This document shows positions 8,981-19,834 of a stretch of DNA of 64,000 nucleotides, piece by piece (position 1 is the first letter of the stretch; the number at the start of each line of letters is the position of its first letter). The stretch is taken from NCBI RefSeq assembly GCF_009828095.1, contig NZ_WTYP01000001.1, positions 992,001 through 1,056,000 on the forward strand. The letters run 5' to 3'. Position numbers and translations under genes: made by a program. The notes under the pieces were generated by a model that saw nothing but the letters and a program-made list of their open reading frames with translations, was not told the origin of the DNA and made no database searches. The DNA is from Pontixanthobacter luteolus. GTDB taxonomy: Bacteria; Pseudomonadota; Alphaproteobacteria; Sphingomonadales; Sphingomonadaceae.

Positions 8981-11900
8981 TCAGCTATAATAGTCTTGGA
9001 GGGACCGGACTTCAAGCGCGCTCGGCTTGACGGCCCTGATTGCCTCCGCCGTGGCGAGCGATGCCGCCGCCGTGGTGTAGTACGGAATCTTCATTTCCAG
9101 GGCGGTCGCACGGATCGATTTGCTGTCGATCAGGCTCTGCCAACCCTCGGTCGTGTTGAACACCAGCGCAATTTCGCCGTCGATCATGCGGTCGACAATA
9201 TGCGGTTGGCCTTCCGCCACCTTGTTGACCCGTTCGACCTCGATCCCCTGTTCCGTCAGGTAAGCCTGCGTGCCGCCAGTGGCGACAATCCGGAACCCGC
9301 ATTCGACCAGTGTTCTCACCGCAGGCACGATGATCGGCTTGTCGCCTTCCTTGACCGAAACGAAGACCAGGCCGCCTTCCGGCAATTTGACCCCTGCGCC
9401 GAGCTGCGACTTCATGAACGCGGTCGGGAAATCGCGATCGATCCCCATGACTTCGCCGGTCGATTTCATTTCCGGCGTCAGGACCGGGTCAGCCCCGGGG
9501 AAACGGCCCCACGGGAAGACCGCCTCTTTCACGGCCATGTAGTCGAGATCGCGCTTGAATGGCGGGAACTTGTCCAGCGTCTCCCCGGCCATAACGCGGG
9601 CGGCAATCTTGGCGACCGGTTGCCCGATTGCCTTGGCCACGAACGGAACGGTACGGCTTGCGCGTGGGTTCACCTCGATCAGGTAAACTTCGCCGTCCTT
9701 CACAGCGAACTGCACGTTCATCAGCCCGCGCACGCCCAGCGCAAGAGCCAGCGCCTTTGCCTGACGTTCCATTTCGTCGACGATGTCAGTCGGCAGCGAA
9801 TATGGCGGGATGGTGCAAGCACTGTCGCCCGAATGCACGCCGGCCTCTTCAATATGCTGCATGACGCCGGCGATCACGACCTCTTCGCCATCTGACAGGG
9901 CATCGACATCGCATTCGATCGCATCGCGCAGATACTGGTCGACGAGGACCGGACTTTCGCCCGACACATTCACTGCCGTTTTGATGTAGTCATCAAGCTG
10001 GGCCTCGCTGTCGACGATTTCCATCGCCCGGCCGCCCAGAACGTATGACGGGCGCAGCAGAACGGGATAGCCGATCCGCGCAGCGACAGATGCCGCCTCG
10101 TCGCGGCTGTAGGCAATGCCGTTTTCAGGCTGCTTCAGCTTCAGCTTGTTGACCAGTTTTGCGAAGCGTTCGCGGTCCTCGGCAAGGTCAATTGCGTCGG
10201 GACTGGTGCCGAGGATAGGAATACCTTCATCCTCAAGCGCCTGCGCCAGTTTGAGCGGGGTCATGCCGCCGAACTGCACGATCACACCAACCAATTCGCC
10301 CGCCTGCTGCTCCACGCGCAGGATTTCGAGCACGTCCTCTGCTGTCAGCGGTTCGAAATACAGGCGGTCGGAGGTGTCGTAATCGGTCGAAACCGTTTCC
10401 GGGTTGCAGTTGATCATGATCGTTTCGAAGCCGGCTTCTTCCAGCGCGAAACAGGCATGGACGCAGCAATAATCGAATTCGATCCCCTGCCCGATCCGAT
10501 TCGGTCCGCCGCCCAGGATCACGATTTTGCGGCGGTCGCTCGGCTGCGCTTCGTCCTCAGGCTCGCCAAAGGTTGGCGCCTCGTAAGTCGAATACATATA
10601 CGGCGTAATTGCCTCGAATTCGGCAGCGCAGCTGTCGATCCGTTTGAACACTGGCAGCACGCCCAGCTTGCGGCGCAGCGAACGAACTTCTTCTTCCGAA
10701 GTTGCACCGGCCATGGCCTGCAATGCATCATGGAGCAGACCGCTACGGCGCGCCTGCGTTTCGCCCATTCCGCCAGCCACGCCGACCGATCGCACCGCTA
10801 GAGTCGCGAGGCGTTTGTCGGAAAAGCCCATGCTCTTCAGCTTGCGCAGGCCAGCGGCATCGCCCGGCAGTCCGTTGGTTGCGACATCGGTTTCTGCCGC
10901 AATGATCGCTTCGATCTGGCGCAGGAACCACTTGTCATAGCCGGTGATGCGGTTGATCTCGTCGACCTCCATTCCCTCACGGAAAGCCTGTCCGACTTTC
11001 AAAATCCGGTCGGGGGTCCGCTTGGCGAGCGAGCCTGTCAGCACATCGCGGTGCACGCCTTCCAGTTCGACCACGCGGTTGAACCCGTCGAGATCGGTTT
11101 CCAGCCCGCGAAGCGCCTTCTGCATTGATTCCTGGAAGTTCCGGCCAATCGCCATGACTTCGCCAACCGACTTCATCGCGGTGGCCAGTTCGACATTCGC
11201 GCCCTTGAATTTCTCGAACGCGAAACGCGGAATCTTGGTGACGACGTAATCGATCGTCGGCTCGAAACTGGCCGGGGTTGCGCCGGTAATTTCGTTGGTG
11301 ATTTCATCCAAGGTATAACCGACCGCCAGTTTCGCCGCGACGCGTGCGATGGGGAAACCGGTGGCCTTCGATGCCAGCGCGGATGAACGCGAAACGCGCG
11401 GGTTCATCTCGATCACGATCAGGCGGCCATCTTCCGGGTTTACCGCGAACTGGACGTTCGACCCGCCGGTTTCGACCCCGATTTCGCGCAGCACAGCGAT
11501 GCTGGCGGTGCGCATGATCTGGTATTCCTTGTCCGTCAGGGTCAGCGCGGGGGCCACGGTGATGCTGTCGCCGGTGTGCACGCCCATCGGATCGACGTTC
11601 TCGATCGAACAGATGATGATGCAATTGTCCTTGTGGTCGCGGACAACCTCCATCTCGTATTCTTTCCAGCCAAGCAGCGATTCCTCGATCAGAACCTCTG
11701 TCGTGGGGCTGGCGTCGAGGCCTTCGCGAACGATGCGCTCGAACTCTGCCTTGTTATAGGCAATGCCGCCGCCGGTGCCGCCAAGCGTAAAGCTGGGGCG
11801 GATGATGCTGGGCAGGCCGGTGCGCTCGAGGATTTCAAACGCCTCATCGACATTGTGCGCCACGCCGCTGCGCGCGCTTTCGAGGCCGATCTTGTCCATC

Positions 11901-12304
11901 GCGTCGCGGAATTTCTGGCGGTCTTCCGCCTTGTCGATCGCCTCTGCATCGGCGCCGATCATCTGAACGCCGAATTTCTCCAGCACGCCCATCTTTTCAA
12001 GGCTCAGCGCGCAATTAAGCGCGGTCTGCCCGCCCATCGTCGGCAGCACCGCATCGGGGCGTTCTTTCTCGATAATCTTCGCAACGATTTCGGGCGTGAT
12101 CGGCTCGATATAGGTCGCGTCGGCAAACTCCGGATCGGTCATGATGGTGGCCGGATTGGAGTTGACGAGGATGACGCGGTAGCCCTCCTCCTTCAGCGCC
12201 TTGATCGCCTGAGTGCCGGAATAATCGAACTCGCACGCTTGGCCGATGATAATCGGACCAGCGCCAATGACGAGGATGGAGGAGATGTCAGTGCGTTTGG
12301 GCAT
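8981..12304 (-). CDS. carB: Carbamoyl-phosphate synthase large subunit
   Basis: Makes carbamoyl phosphate for pyrimidines and arginine from bicarbonate, ATP and ammonia delivered by CarA. 1107 residues, full length: two homologous ATP-grasp halves (each with a GxGPxxIGQxxEFDY start: [15 protein letters not shown] near residue 15 and [15 protein letters not shown] near residue 602) and the C-terminal MGS-like allosteric domain (about 960-1090). The start ATG overlaps the TAA of the upstream unknown gene by one base (TAATG), implying coupled translation in carA - unknown - carB. Confidence 0.98.
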   Translation of the reverse strand: MPKRTDISSILVIGAGPIIIGQACEFDYSGTQAIKALKEEGYRVILVNSNPATIMTDPEFADATYIEPITPEIVAKIIEKERPDAVLPTMGGQTALNCALSLEKMGVLEKFGVQMIGADAEAIDKAEDRQKFRDAMDKIGLESARSGVAHNVDEAFEILERTGLPSIIRPSFTLGGTGGGIAYNKAEFERIVREGLDASPTTEVLIEESLLGWKEYEMEVVRDHKDNCIIICSIENVDPMGVHTGDSITVAPALTLTDKEYQIMRTASIAVLREIGVETGGSNVQFAVNPEDGRLIVIEMNPRVSRSSALASKATGFPIARVAAKLAVGYTLDEITNEITGATPASFEPTIDYVVTKIPRFAFEKFKGANVELATAMKSVGEVMAIGRNFQESMQKALRGLETDLDGFNRVVELEGVHRDVLTGSLAKRTPDRILKVGQAFREGMEVDEINRITGYDKWFLRQIEAIIAAETDVATNGLPGDAAGLRKLKSMGFSDKRLATLAVRSVGVAGGMGETQARRSGLLHDALQAMAGATSEEEVRSLRRKLGVLPVFKRIDSCAAEFEAITPYMYSTYEAPTFGEPEDEAQPSDRRKIVILGGGPNRIGQGIEFDYCCVHACFALEEAGFETIMINCNPETVSTDYDTSDRLYFEPLTAEDVLEILRVEQQAGELVGVIVQFGGMTPLKLAQALEDEGIPILGTSPDAIDLAEDRERFAKLVNKLKLKQPENGIAYSRDEAASVAARIGYPVLLRPSYVLGGRAMEIVDSEAQLDDYIKTAVNVSGESPVLVDQYLRDAIECDVDALSDGEEVVIAGVMQHIEEAGVHSGDSACTIPPYSLPTDIVDEMERQAKALALALGVRGLMNVQFAVKDGEVYLIEVNPRASRTVPFVAKAIGQPVAKIAARVMAGETLDKFPPFKRDLDYMAVKEAVFPWGRFPGADPVLTPEMKSTGEVMGIDRDFPTAFMKSQLGAGVKLPEGGLVFVSVKEGDKPIIVPAVRTLVECGFRIVATGGTQAYLTEQGIEVERVNKVAEGQPHIVDRMIDGEIALVFNTTEGWQSLIDSKSIRATALEMKIPYYTTAAASLATAEAIRAVKPSALEVRSLQDYYS

Positions 12305-12810
12305 TATTCAGGGGCATCCATGGTCTGGGTATCTGTCTCTTCGCTAGATTCAGCTTCGTAATTGCTGAGCGGGAAAATGCCCGCTTCAACGAGAAGTCCG
12401 TCCGTGGCGAGATAAGCATCGTCAAAGCGGTAGAAGAAGCGGGCCTCCAGATTTTCTGCGATCTCGCACCCTTCCGTGCTTCGCTCAAAAAAGTCCTCAA
12501 CGGCTCGCCGGACTTCAATCAATCGCTCTGAAGCGGTTTCGCCATCAGCCATTATTGCCCGTGTGCTATGCATTTCGATCGACCGTGACGTATCGCAGGA
12601 CGGAACAACCGTCTCCATCAACAAAGGTGAGGCATAGATAGACGGTTCTTTTGCAACAAAAATTGCGACAAAAATCCCATCTATGTCACGCACCATCGCG
12701 GCATGTACCTCAGGGTGCGAGCCAACGAACCACTTGTCTTCCTGTGCGGAAACAGCTGACGGAGTGACGAGAAACGCAAAAAGTGAAACGAATATGCTTA
12801 GTCGCTTCAT
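12304..12810 (-). CDS. Exported protein of unknown function within the carAB operon
   Basis: 168 residues from ATG 12810, which sits 8 nt after a GGGG ribosome-site-like run; ATG 12816 (fused to the carA stop as TGATG) or GTG 12819 would add a few residues. Signal peptide: [23 protein letters not shown], probable cleavage after SAQ/SA. The mature part is acidic, with two Cys (CDTSRSIEM and GCEIAENL) and a Ser/Glu/Thr-rich end. No family recognised. It is physically coupled to carB by a 1-nt stop/start overlap, which is unusual for an exported protein in a pyrimidine operon. Confidence 0.7.
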   Translation of the reverse strand: MKRLSIFVSLFAFLVTPSAVSAQEDKWFVGSHPEVHAAMVRDIDGIFVAIFVAKEPSIYASPLLMETVVPSCDTSRSIEMHSTRAIMADGETASERLIEVRRAVEDFFERSTEGCEIAENLEARFFYRFDDAYLATDGLLVEAGIFPLSNYEAESSEETDTQTMDAPE

Positions 12811-12815
12811 CACCA

Positions 12816-13997
12816 TCACCCCAACATCCCCACAAACTTCTCGAACAGGTAGAAGCTGTCCTGCGGCCCCGGGCTGGCCTCGGGATGATACTGCACCCCG
12901 AATGCCTTCTTGCCGGTGATGCTAATCCCGCAATTCGAACCGTCGAACAGCGACACGTGGGTCTGTTCCACACCCTCGGGCAGCGTATCCGCATCGACCG
13001 CGAAGCCGTGGTTCATGCTGGTAATCTCCACCAGATCGCGGGTTTCGCCCCAGCTTTCGCCGACCCGCTGAACCGGATGGTTTGCGCCGCGGTGGCCCTG
13101 GTGCATCTTAGCCGTCTTCGCCCCGGCGGCGATCGCCAGCATCTGGTGGCCAAGGCAAATACCGAACAGCGGCATATCCATATCGAGCAGCGCCTTGATT
13201 ACCGGCACTGCATATTTGCCCGTCGCCGCCGGATCGCCCGGGCCGTTCGAGAGGAACACACCATCAGGCTTCAGCGCGAGGATAGCTTCAAGCGATGTCT
13301 TGGCCGGCACCACGGTCACTTTCGCGCCCGCTTTCACCAGATTGCGGAAGATGTTGTCTTTCGCGCCGTAATCTATCGCGACCACGTGCGGCTTGCCGTT
13401 CCAGTCGGCGCGGCCATAGCCGTGGCCAAGCCGCCAGTAACCGCCGCCCCAGTCTTCCTGAGCCTCGCGGCTGACGCGCTGGGCGAGGTCCATCCCCTCA
13501 AGCCCGGCCCATTCCTGCGCCCGCTTGAGCAATTCGGGAATGTCGAACCCGCCATTGGGCTCATGCATGATCATCGCGTTGGGCGCGCCGCTCTTGCGGA
13601 TCAGGCGCGTCAGGGCGCGTGTATCAACGCCCGACAGGCCGATCTTGCCTTGTGCTGCCATCCAGTCGGAAAATTCCTGCGTGCTGCGGAAGTTGCTCGA
13701 CGGAGTGATTTCTTCGCGCACGATGCAGCCGACCGCACCTTCGACCCTGGATTCGACGTCTTCGAAATTGGCCCCGACATTGCCGATATGGGGGAATGTG
13801 AAGGTGACGATCTGCGCCGCGTAGGACGGGTCCGTCATCACTTCCTGATAACCGGTCATCGATGTGTTGAAGCAAACCTCGCCAACCGCATATCCGGTGG
13901 CGCCGAAGCCCTTGCCCCAGATCACGGTGCCATCCGCCAAAACGAGGACTCCCGTCGCACCTTTGGGTTGCGCAGGAGTTGTGGCGGCGTGGGCCAT
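12816..13997 (-). CDS. carA: Carbamoyl-phosphate synthase small (glutaminase) subunit
   Basis: Hydrolyses glutamine and passes ammonia to CarB. 393 residues: N-terminal CPSase_sm domain (GVLVLADGTVIWGKGFGA to about residue 150) and class-I glutamine amidotransferase domain with nucleophile Cys in LFGICLGHQML and the His/Glu pair in YHPEASPGPQD. First gene of the leftward car operon; ATG 13997 follows GGAG. The 166-bp gap upstream is shared with divergent yqeY; I see no leader peptide or known riboswitch in it. Confidence 0.97.
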   Translation of the reverse strand: MAHAATTPAQPKGATGVLVLADGTVIWGKGFGATGYAVGEVCFNTSMTGYQEVMTDPSYAAQIVTFTFPHIGNVGANFEDVESRVEGAVGCIVREEITPSSNFRSTQEFSDWMAAQGKIGLSGVDTRALTRLIRKSGAPNAMIMHEPNGGFDIPELLKRAQEWAGLEGMDLAQRVSREAQEDWGGGYWRLGHGYGRADWNGKPHVVAIDYGAKDNIFRNLVKAGAKVTVVPAKTSLEAILALKPDGVFLSNGPGDPAATGKYAVPVIKALLDMDMPLFGICLGHQMLAIAAGAKTAKMHQGHRGANHPVQRVGESWGETRDLVEITSMNHGFAVDADTLPEGVEQTHVSLFDGSNCGISITGKKAFGVQYHPEASPGPQDSFYLFEKFVGMLG

Positions 13998-14163
13998 AAG
14001 TGACGCTCCGAGTCAGGGTTTTCCGGCAATGTTGCTAAGACCCAGCGGCTAGAGGCTGCCTGCCCCCTCGTCAAGCTGTCCCGATGCGGAAACTTGCGTT
14101 ATTGGGCCGCTATCAACCTATTTGCGCCGACCATCGGCAAATTTCATCCACAGGAACTCAAAA

Positions 14164-14616
14164 ATGCTGCGTGACACCATCAAAGCCGAAACCATCACCG
14201 CCATGAAGGCAGGTAACAAGGAACGCACCGCCACGCTCCGCCTGATCGGCGCAAAGATCAAGGACCGCGACATCGAACTGCGCACTTCGTCCAAGGAAAT
14301 TGATGATGATGTGCTGGTGACCGAAGTTTTGCAGAAAATGGCCAAGCAGCGCAAAGAATCGATAACCATGTATGTTGACGGTGGCCGCGACGAACTGGCC
14401 GCCAAGGAAGAGGCGGAACTGGCTGTAATCGAGGAATTTCTTCCCCAACAGATGAGCGAGGAAGAAACCCGCGCTGCAATCGAGGCGATCAAATCGGACT
14501 TAGCTGCTGATTCCATTAAGGATATGGGCAAAGTCATGGGGGAACTAAAGGCCCGCCACGGCGCTGAACTGGATATGACAAAAGCCAGCGCAATGGTGAA
14601 AGAGAGCCTTACATGA
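14164..14616 (+). CDS. GatB/YqeY domain protein
   Basis: 150 residues from ATG 14164 (CAGGAA ribosome site); a longer frame from 14122 starts with TTG and adds unconserved residues. Matches the YqeY family over its whole length: MLRDTIKAETITAMKAGNK, RTATLRLIGAKIKDRDIE, then the C-terminal EEFLPQQMSEEETRAAI and MGKVMGELKARHG. The C-terminal domain is related to the tRNA-binding tail of GatB; the free-standing protein has no firmly assigned reaction. It overlaps the following lipoprotein gene by 4 nt (ATGA). Confidence 0.9.
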   Translation: MLRDTIKAETITAMKAGNKERTATLRLIGAKIKDRDIELRTSSKEIDDDVLVTEVLQKMAKQRKESITMYVDGGRDELAAKEEAELAVIEEFLPQQMSEEETRAAIEAIKSDLAADSIKDMGKVMGELKARHGAELDMTKASAMVKESLT

Positions 14617-15359
14617 CCAAGACCGTCCATTTTCTGACTGCAGCCGCCGCCGCGGCCGTATTATCTGCCTGTTCGGCGGAACCCGATACCGACCGGACCG
14701 ATCTGGAAACCGCGACAACCGACGGTGAAGCCGCTGCGCTTGCCGGGGCTTTGGAACCTGGCGATTTCATGGATCTTCAACTGGGCGCGAAAATCGTCGG
14801 CCCACAGGGTGACGAGGTCACCGGAACGCTCGCCAACGCGGAAGGCAACTTTGCCGATATCCGATCGTTCGTGGCGTGCCCCGCCGGAATGGACGTTTGC
14901 GATCCGAAAACCGCGCCCAAGGGCACCGTCTACACCTATGTGCACGTCGTTTATCCCGGTGAAGACAACAAGGAGGACACCGGCAGCGGCGACGGAAACG
15001 ATTCGTCCGATATCGAACAGGCGACTGCCTTTAAGATGCTTCGCCCTGCCCACGGCTTCACCGGCGCTGTCGGCTATTCCAAGGCTGAGGCAATGGCTGC
15101 CATCGGTCCCAAGGCGGACGTCGTGATCAGCTGCCTCGACGGTGCGCTGATCTGGTCGGTCAATCCCGGCACGGCCGGCGACCAGTGGGAACAGGCGGAA
15201 CCGCTGACATTCTACTGGCAGTCCACCTTGCCGCCTGCCGGCCCGGCGCCAGTGTATGCGATCGACGCCAACTATACCGAGGCGAAGGGACCGGGTCCCT
15301 ATCCCGAAGCAACCGCAGGATACGAAGCGGGCTGCAACGCCCCCTCCACAGCCCGCTGA
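14613..15359 (+). CDS. Putative lipoprotein, function unknown
   Basis: 248 residues with a lipoprotein signal: hydrophobic Ala-rich stretch and the lipobox LSAC, so Cys20 should be lipidated and the protein membrane-anchored in the periplasm. The mature part starts with an Asp/Thr-rich linker and then an Ala/Gly-rich soluble domain with four Cys (around VACPAGMDVCDPK, SCLDGALIW, GCNAPS), suggesting disulfides. No family recognised. The start overlaps yqeY by 4 nt, so the two are co-translated; dnaG follows after 44 nt. Confidence 0.75.
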   Translation: MTKTVHFLTAAAAAAVLSACSAEPDTDRTDLETATTDGEAAALAGALEPGDFMDLQLGAKIVGPQGDEVTGTLANAEGNFADIRSFVACPAGMDVCDPKTAPKGTVYTYVHVVYPGEDNKEDTGSGDGNDSSDIEQATAFKMLRPAHGFTGAVGYSKAEAMAAIGPKADVVISCLDGALIWSVNPGTAGDQWEQAEPLTFYWQSTLPPAGPAPVYAIDANYTEAKGPGPYPEATAGYEAGCNAPSTAR

Positions 15360-15403
15360 TCTCAGCCCTTGAATCAGGCGCCATCACCTCGCATTGAGGG
15401 GTG

Positions 15404-17296
15404 ATGGCGCTTTCCCCGCAATGGCTTGACGAGCTGCGTGCTCGCGTGACGCTCTCCAGCGTCATCATGCGCACGACCAAGCTGCAGAAGGCGGGGCATG
15501 AATGGAAGGCCTGTTGCCCCTTCCATGACGAAAAATCGCCAAGCTTCACAGTCAGCGACCAAAAGGGATTCTACCACTGTTTCGGCTGCGGGGCGCACGG
15601 CGATGTAATTCGCTGGATGACCGACCAGCGCGGTATGCAGTTCATGGACGCGGTGAAGGAACTGGCCGCAGAAGCCGGGCTGGAAATGCCCGCGCCAGAT
15701 CCGCGTGCGGCGCAAATGGCCCAGCAGCGGGCGGGACTGCATGACGTGATGCAATCCGCGCAGGATTGGTTCGCAGCCAATCTGCAAGGCAATGACGGGG
15801 CAGGCGCACGCGATTATCTGACGTCTCGCGGTTTCAGCGCGCATACGGTCGGCCGGTTCGGTTTCGGCTATGCCCCGCCCGATCGCCAGGCGATGAAAGC
15901 CGCCTTGTCCGAATATGAAGAGCCGCTGCTGATCGAGGGCGGTCTGCGTATCGCGGTCGACGACAAGGAACCGTATGACCGTTTCCGATCGCGCCTGATG
16001 CTGCCAATCCATGATGCGCGCGGACGTGTGATCGCGTTCGGCGGCCGCATTCTGGAAACCGATACAAAAGCACCCAAATACCTCAATTCGCCGGACACAC
16101 CTTTGTTCGACAAGGGGCGCACCCTCTACAATTTGCACCGCGCCGGCCCGGCATCGCGCCAGACCAACCGCATGATCGTGGTCGAAGGGTATATGGACGT
16201 CATCGCCCTCGCCGATGCCGGAATTGAAGACGCCGTTGCGCCGCTGGGCACCGCGCTCACGGAACGCCAGCTGGAACTGCTGTGGCGCATGGTGGAGGTT
16301 CCGGTGCTGTGTTTCGATGGCGATGCGGCGGGCCAGCGCGCGGCGATGCGGGCCATCTCGCGTGCACTGCCGATGCTGCGCCCGGCCCATTCCCTGCGTA
16401 TCGTTCGCCTGCCGAGCGGCCTCGACCCTGATGATCTGCTGAAGCAGAAGGGCAAGGCGGCGCTCGACGAATTGCTGGATAATGCAGCAAGCTTGCTGGA
16501 CACGATCTGGACCTATGAACGCGATGTTCAGCCGCTCAGTTCGCCAGAGGACAAGGCGGGACTGAAAGCGCGCCTCCTCGAACATGTCGAAACCATACAG
16601 GACCCGGATATCCGCGCTCTGTACAAGCGCGAATTGCTGGAACGGTTTTCTGCCTTTGCTTTTCCCCCGCGCGAGCAGAAGCCGTGGGTCAAGCGCGAAT
16701 GGAAGCCGGGCGGGTTCAAGCAGGCGGCACCAACGCTATCGGCAGACGCGGCAGCGCGCCTCAAGCGGGCCAGCGGGGGCGGCAGCAGAGGTAATCTGGC
16801 GACTGCAGTAGTCGCTGGGCTGGCGCGGTTTCCGCAGGAAATCTTGCGGCATTCGGAAAGCCTCACACACTTTGCAGGACAGGACGCTCGAATCGGGCCG
16901 GCAATTGATTCGTTGATAGAAGCTGCTGAAATGCTTGAACCCGGCGACACATCTCCCATATTGGTGCCTGACGGCCTCGTTGCGCCGCCGGATGAAACCC
17001 GTTTCTCCTTCCTGCGTGAAGGTATCGATCCGAAAGCTGCCTGCGACGATTTGGCCGAAGCTGTGTCACTGCTGGTCGAAAGACCTGCGTTGGAAGCTGC
17101 GCTTGCGGCGGCCACCGCACGTTTCGAGACCGATCCTGAAGGAGCTTTTGCCGAGCAACAGCGCTTGCTCAAACGAAAGCTGGAATTTGAGCGGCGACTC
17201 GGGCAAATGGTAAGTTTACGGGCTGCCCGCGCAGCTCAGGAAAATTCAGATCGCCAACCTGCAGAGGCAGGCGAAGGCGACCAAGAAACGGACTGA
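15404..17296 (+). CDS. dnaG: DNA primase
   Basis: Synthesises RNA primers at the replication fork. 630 residues from ATG 15404 (GAGG just upstream; a GTG at 15401 is an alternative). N-terminal CHC2 zinc finger with Cys38, His41, Cys59, Cys62 in [12 protein letters not shown] and [17 protein letters not shown] core with [11 protein letters not shown] (catalytic Glu) and [12 protein letters not shown] (metal Asp pair); C-terminal helicase-binding region less conserved. Followed after 8 nt by rpoD, the familiar dnaG-rpoD pairing. Confidence 0.97.
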   Translation: MALSPQWLDELRARVTLSSVIMRTTKLQKAGHEWKACCPFHDEKSPSFTVSDQKGFYHCFGCGAHGDVIRWMTDQRGMQFMDAVKELAAEAGLEMPAPDPRAAQMAQQRAGLHDVMQSAQDWFAANLQGNDGAGARDYLTSRGFSAHTVGRFGFGYAPPDRQAMKAALSEYEEPLLIEGGLRIAVDDKEPYDRFRSRLMLPIHDARGRVIAFGGRILETDTKAPKYLNSPDTPLFDKGRTLYNLHRAGPASRQTNRMIVVEGYMDVIALADAGIEDAVAPLGTALTERQLELLWRMVEVPVLCFDGDAAGQRAAMRAISRALPMLRPAHSLRIVRLPSGLDPDDLLKQKGKAALDELLDNAASLLDTIWTYERDVQPLSSPEDKAGLKARLLEHVETIQDPDIRALYKRELLERFSAFAFPPREQKPWVKREWKPGGFKQAAPTLSADAAARLKRASGGGSRGNLATAVVAGLARFPQEILRHSESLTHFAGQDARIGPAIDSLIEAAEMLEPGDTSPILVPDGLVAPPDETRFSFLREGIDPKAACDDLAEAVSLLVERPALEAALAAATARFETDPEGAFAEQQRLLKRKLEFERRLGQMVSLRAARAAQENSDRQPAEAGEGDQETD

Positions 17297-17304
17297 TCAA
17301 GTTT

Positions 17305-19320
17305 ATGGCCTCCAAAGCGAAGACCAAGGATAAAGAAGACGCTCCCCTGATCGACCTCAACGAGGCGTCGGTGAAGAAGCTTCTCACCAAAGCGAAACGC
17401 AAGGGTTACATCACGGTTGATGAACTCAACGAAGCGCTTCCTCAGGACCAGATGACCACCGATCAGATTGAAGACGTGATGTCTGCGATCAGCGAAATGG
17501 GTGTCAACATCGTCGAGAACGATGAAGAGGCCGAGGCCGAGAAGGAACAGGAATCCGAAGTTGAGGAAATCAGCGTCGGCAAGGATGGCAAGGAAGCGAA
17601 GAAAGCTCCTGCCGGACCAAAGAAACTCGCCGCTGGCGAACGCACCGACGACCCAGTCCGCATGTATCTGCGCGAAATGGGCGCTGTCGAGCTGCTCAGC
17701 CGCGAAGGTGAAATCGCGATTGCCAAGCGCATCGAGGCCGGTCGCGACACGATGATCATCGGCCTTTGTGAAAGCCCGATCACGTTCCACGCAATCATCC
17801 ATTGGTCCGAAGCCCTCAATAACGAGGAAATGCAGCTGCGCGAGATCCTCGATCTCGATGCCATGCTTTCCAAGGAACCTCCCGTCGACAAGATGGAAGA
17901 GGAAAACGAGGATGATGACGGCGAGATTTCCGAGGAAACCGCTGGCGTCGACATCCGCGACGATGACGACGATTCCGATGAAGATTCGGACGATGACGAA
18001 GACGGCGAAGAAGGTTCATCCAAGAAACGCGACGATGAGGAGGAAGAGGACAACACCCTTTCCCTCGCGCAGATGGAAGCCGCTCTCAAACCGGAAGCAC
18101 TCGAAACCTTTGCCCGCATCACGAGCATGTTCAAGAAGTTCGAAAAACTGCAGGCCGAACGCGTCGAAACGCTCGGCGCTGGTCTCGAATTTCCTGCCGC
18201 TAAGGAAAAGAAATACGAGAAGATGCGCGAAGACCTCACTGCCGAGGTCGAAAGCGTCCAATTCCACGCGACCAAGATCGAATTCCTGGTCGACAATCTG
18301 TACGCGTTCAATCGCCGCCTGACTGCGCTTGGCGGCCAGATGCTGCGCCTTGCCGAACGCCACAAGGTCAAGCGGATCGACTTCCTCGACGCCTATATCG
18401 GCAACGAGATGGACGACAATTGGCTGAAAGACCGGGTCAAGAAAGACAAGAAATGGGCGGCCTTCGCAGAGAAGGAAGCCGATGCAGTCGAGCGTATCCG
18501 CGCAGAGATTGCGGACATTGCCAGCCAGACCGGTATGTCACTGCCCGAATTCCGCCGCATCGTGAATATGGTGCAGAAGGGCGAGCGCGAAGCACGTATC
18601 GCGAAGAAGGAAATGGTTGAGGCAAACCTGCGCCTGGTTATTTCCATCGCCAAGAAATACACCAATCGCGGCCTGCAATTCCTTGATCTTATTCAGGAAG
18701 GCAACATCGGCCTGATGAAGGCGGTCGACAAGTTCGAATACCGCCGCGGTTACAAGTTCAGCACCTATGCAACGTGGTGGATCCGTCAGGCGATCACCCG
18801 CTCGATTGCCGATCAGGCACGAACAATCCGTATTCCGGTCCACATGATCGAGACGATCAACAAGCTGGTCCGCACGAGCCGCCAGTTCCTGCACGAGCAG
18901 GGCCGTGAGCCGACACCGGAAGAAATGGCCGAGCGTCTCTCGATGCCGCTTGAGAAGGTTCGCAAGGTGATGAAGATCGCCAAGGAACCCATCAGCCTGG
19001 AAACGCCGATCGGTGACGAAGAAGATTCGCATCTCGGCGATTTCATCGAAGACAAGAACGCCATTATCCCGGTGGATGCGGCAATTCAGGCCAACCTGAA
19101 AGAAACCGTTACCCGCGTTCTGGCATCCCTCACCCCGCGTGAAGAGCGCGTGCTGCGGATGCGCTTCGGTATCGGTATGAACACTGACCACACGCTTGAA
19201 GAAGTCGGCCAGCAATTCTCGGTCACCCGGGAACGCATCCGTCAGATCGAGGCGAAGGCGCTCAGGAAGCTGAAGCACCCTAGCCGCAGCAGAAAGATGC
19301 GGTCGTTCCTCGACCAGTAA
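17305..19320 (+). CDS. rpoD: RNA polymerase primary sigma factor (sigma-70)
   Basis: Housekeeping sigma factor, 671 residues. Region 1.1 (about 12-70), region 1.2 ([21 protein letters not shown], about 116-136), a long non-conserved region holding an extreme Asp/Glu run (about 198-250), region 2 with [20 protein letters not shown] and [16 protein letters not shown] (about 436-500), region 3, and region 4 helix-turn-helix [20 protein letters not shown] near the C-terminus. Start 8 nt after dnaG. A strong hairpin follows the stop. Confidence 0.98.
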   Translation: MASKAKTKDKEDAPLIDLNEASVKKLLTKAKRKGYITVDELNEALPQDQMTTDQIEDVMSAISEMGVNIVENDEEAEAEKEQESEVEEISVGKDGKEAKKAPAGPKKLAAGERTDDPVRMYLREMGAVELLSREGEIAIAKRIEAGRDTMIIGLCESPITFHAIIHWSEALNNEEMQLREILDLDAMLSKEPPVDKMEEENEDDDGEISEETAGVDIRDDDDDSDEDSDDDEDGEEGSSKKRDDEEEEDNTLSLAQMEAALKPEALETFARITSMFKKFEKLQAERVETLGAGLEFPAAKEKKYEKMREDLTAEVESVQFHATKIEFLVDNLYAFNRRLTALGGQMLRLAERHKVKRIDFLDAYIGNEMDDNWLKDRVKKDKKWAAFAEKEADAVERIRAEIADIASQTGMSLPEFRRIVNMVQKGEREARIAKKEMVEANLRLVISIAKKYTNRGLQFLDLIQEGNIGLMKAVDKFEYRRGYKFSTYATWWIRQAITRSIADQARTIRIPVHMIETINKLVRTSRQFLHEQGREPTPEEMAERLSMPLEKVRKVMKIAKEPISLETPIGDEEDSHLGDFIEDKNAIIPVDAAIQANLKETVTRVLASLTPREERVLRMRFGIGMNTDHTLEEVGQQFSVTRERIRQIEAKALRKLKHPSRSRKMRSFLDQ

Positions 19321-19349
19321 TTCTTTCAAACCTGTTGGTGATTTCGAAC

Positions 19350-19380
19350 ATGGCCCGCTGGCAATCAGCGGGCCATTTCT
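19350..19380 (+). terminator. Hairpin terminator after rpoD
   Basis: Perfect 11-bp stem, ATGGCCCGCTG (19350-19360) with CAGCGGGCCAT (19366-19376), 5-nt loop, followed by TTCTCT. The U-tract is imperfect, but the position 30 nt after the rpoD stop fits. Confidence 0.75.
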
Positions 19381-19393
19381 CTATGTGCAGCGC

Positions 19394-19831
19394 ATGAAAA
19401 TCGCCATCGCCTCCGACCACGCCGCGCTCGACCTGAAAGCCGAGCTGCGCGAGTGGCTGATCGAACAGGGCCACGAGGTTGCGGACCTCGGGCCGGACAC
19501 CAATGACAGCGTCGATTATCCCGACTTTGGATACAGCCTTGCCGGGGTGGTGGCTGACGGGACTGCCGAACGCGGTATCGCACTATGCGGCAGCGGAATT
19601 GGCATTTCGATGTCGGTCAATCGCAACCCTGCTGTTCGCTGCGCTCTGGTCTCCGAACCGCTGAGTGCAGCCCTCGCCCGCGAACATAACGACGCGAACT
19701 GCATCGCGATCGGCGCCCGTCTGACAGGCAGCGACATGGCCAAGGCCTGTGTCAGCGCCTTCCTTGAAACAGAATTTGCCGGCGGCCGTCACCAACGCCG
19801 CGTAGACAAGCTTTCCAACCCAAAGGTCTGA
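19394..19831 (+). CDS. rpiB: Ribose-5-phosphate isomerase B
   Basis: Interconverts ribose 5-phosphate and ribulose 5-phosphate. 145 residues from ATG 19394; the GTG at 19385 adds only MQR. Family marks: MKIAIASDHAALDLK (phosphate loop), YPDFGYSLA, GIALCGSGIGISMSVNR with the catalytic Cys, and HNDANCIAIGARL. Lies 3 nt before glyA, so rpiB-glyA are co-transcribed; the link to serine/one-carbon metabolism is positional only. Confidence 0.95.
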   Translation: MKIAIASDHAALDLKAELREWLIEQGHEVADLGPDTNDSVDYPDFGYSLAGVVADGTAERGIALCGSGIGISMSVNRNPAVRCALVSEPLSAALAREHNDANCIAIGARLTGSDMAKACVSAFLETEFAGGRHQRRVDKLSNPKV

Positions 19832-19834
19832 TCC

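Noticed and set aside
12783-14003. Long open frame (406 codons) antisense to carA
   Set aside because: Codes for no recognisable domain and mirrors the high-GC third-position pattern of carA; a shadow frame.
15374-16585. 403-codon frame antisense to dnaG
   Set aside because: Opposite the conserved primase, with no recognisable motif; shadow frame.
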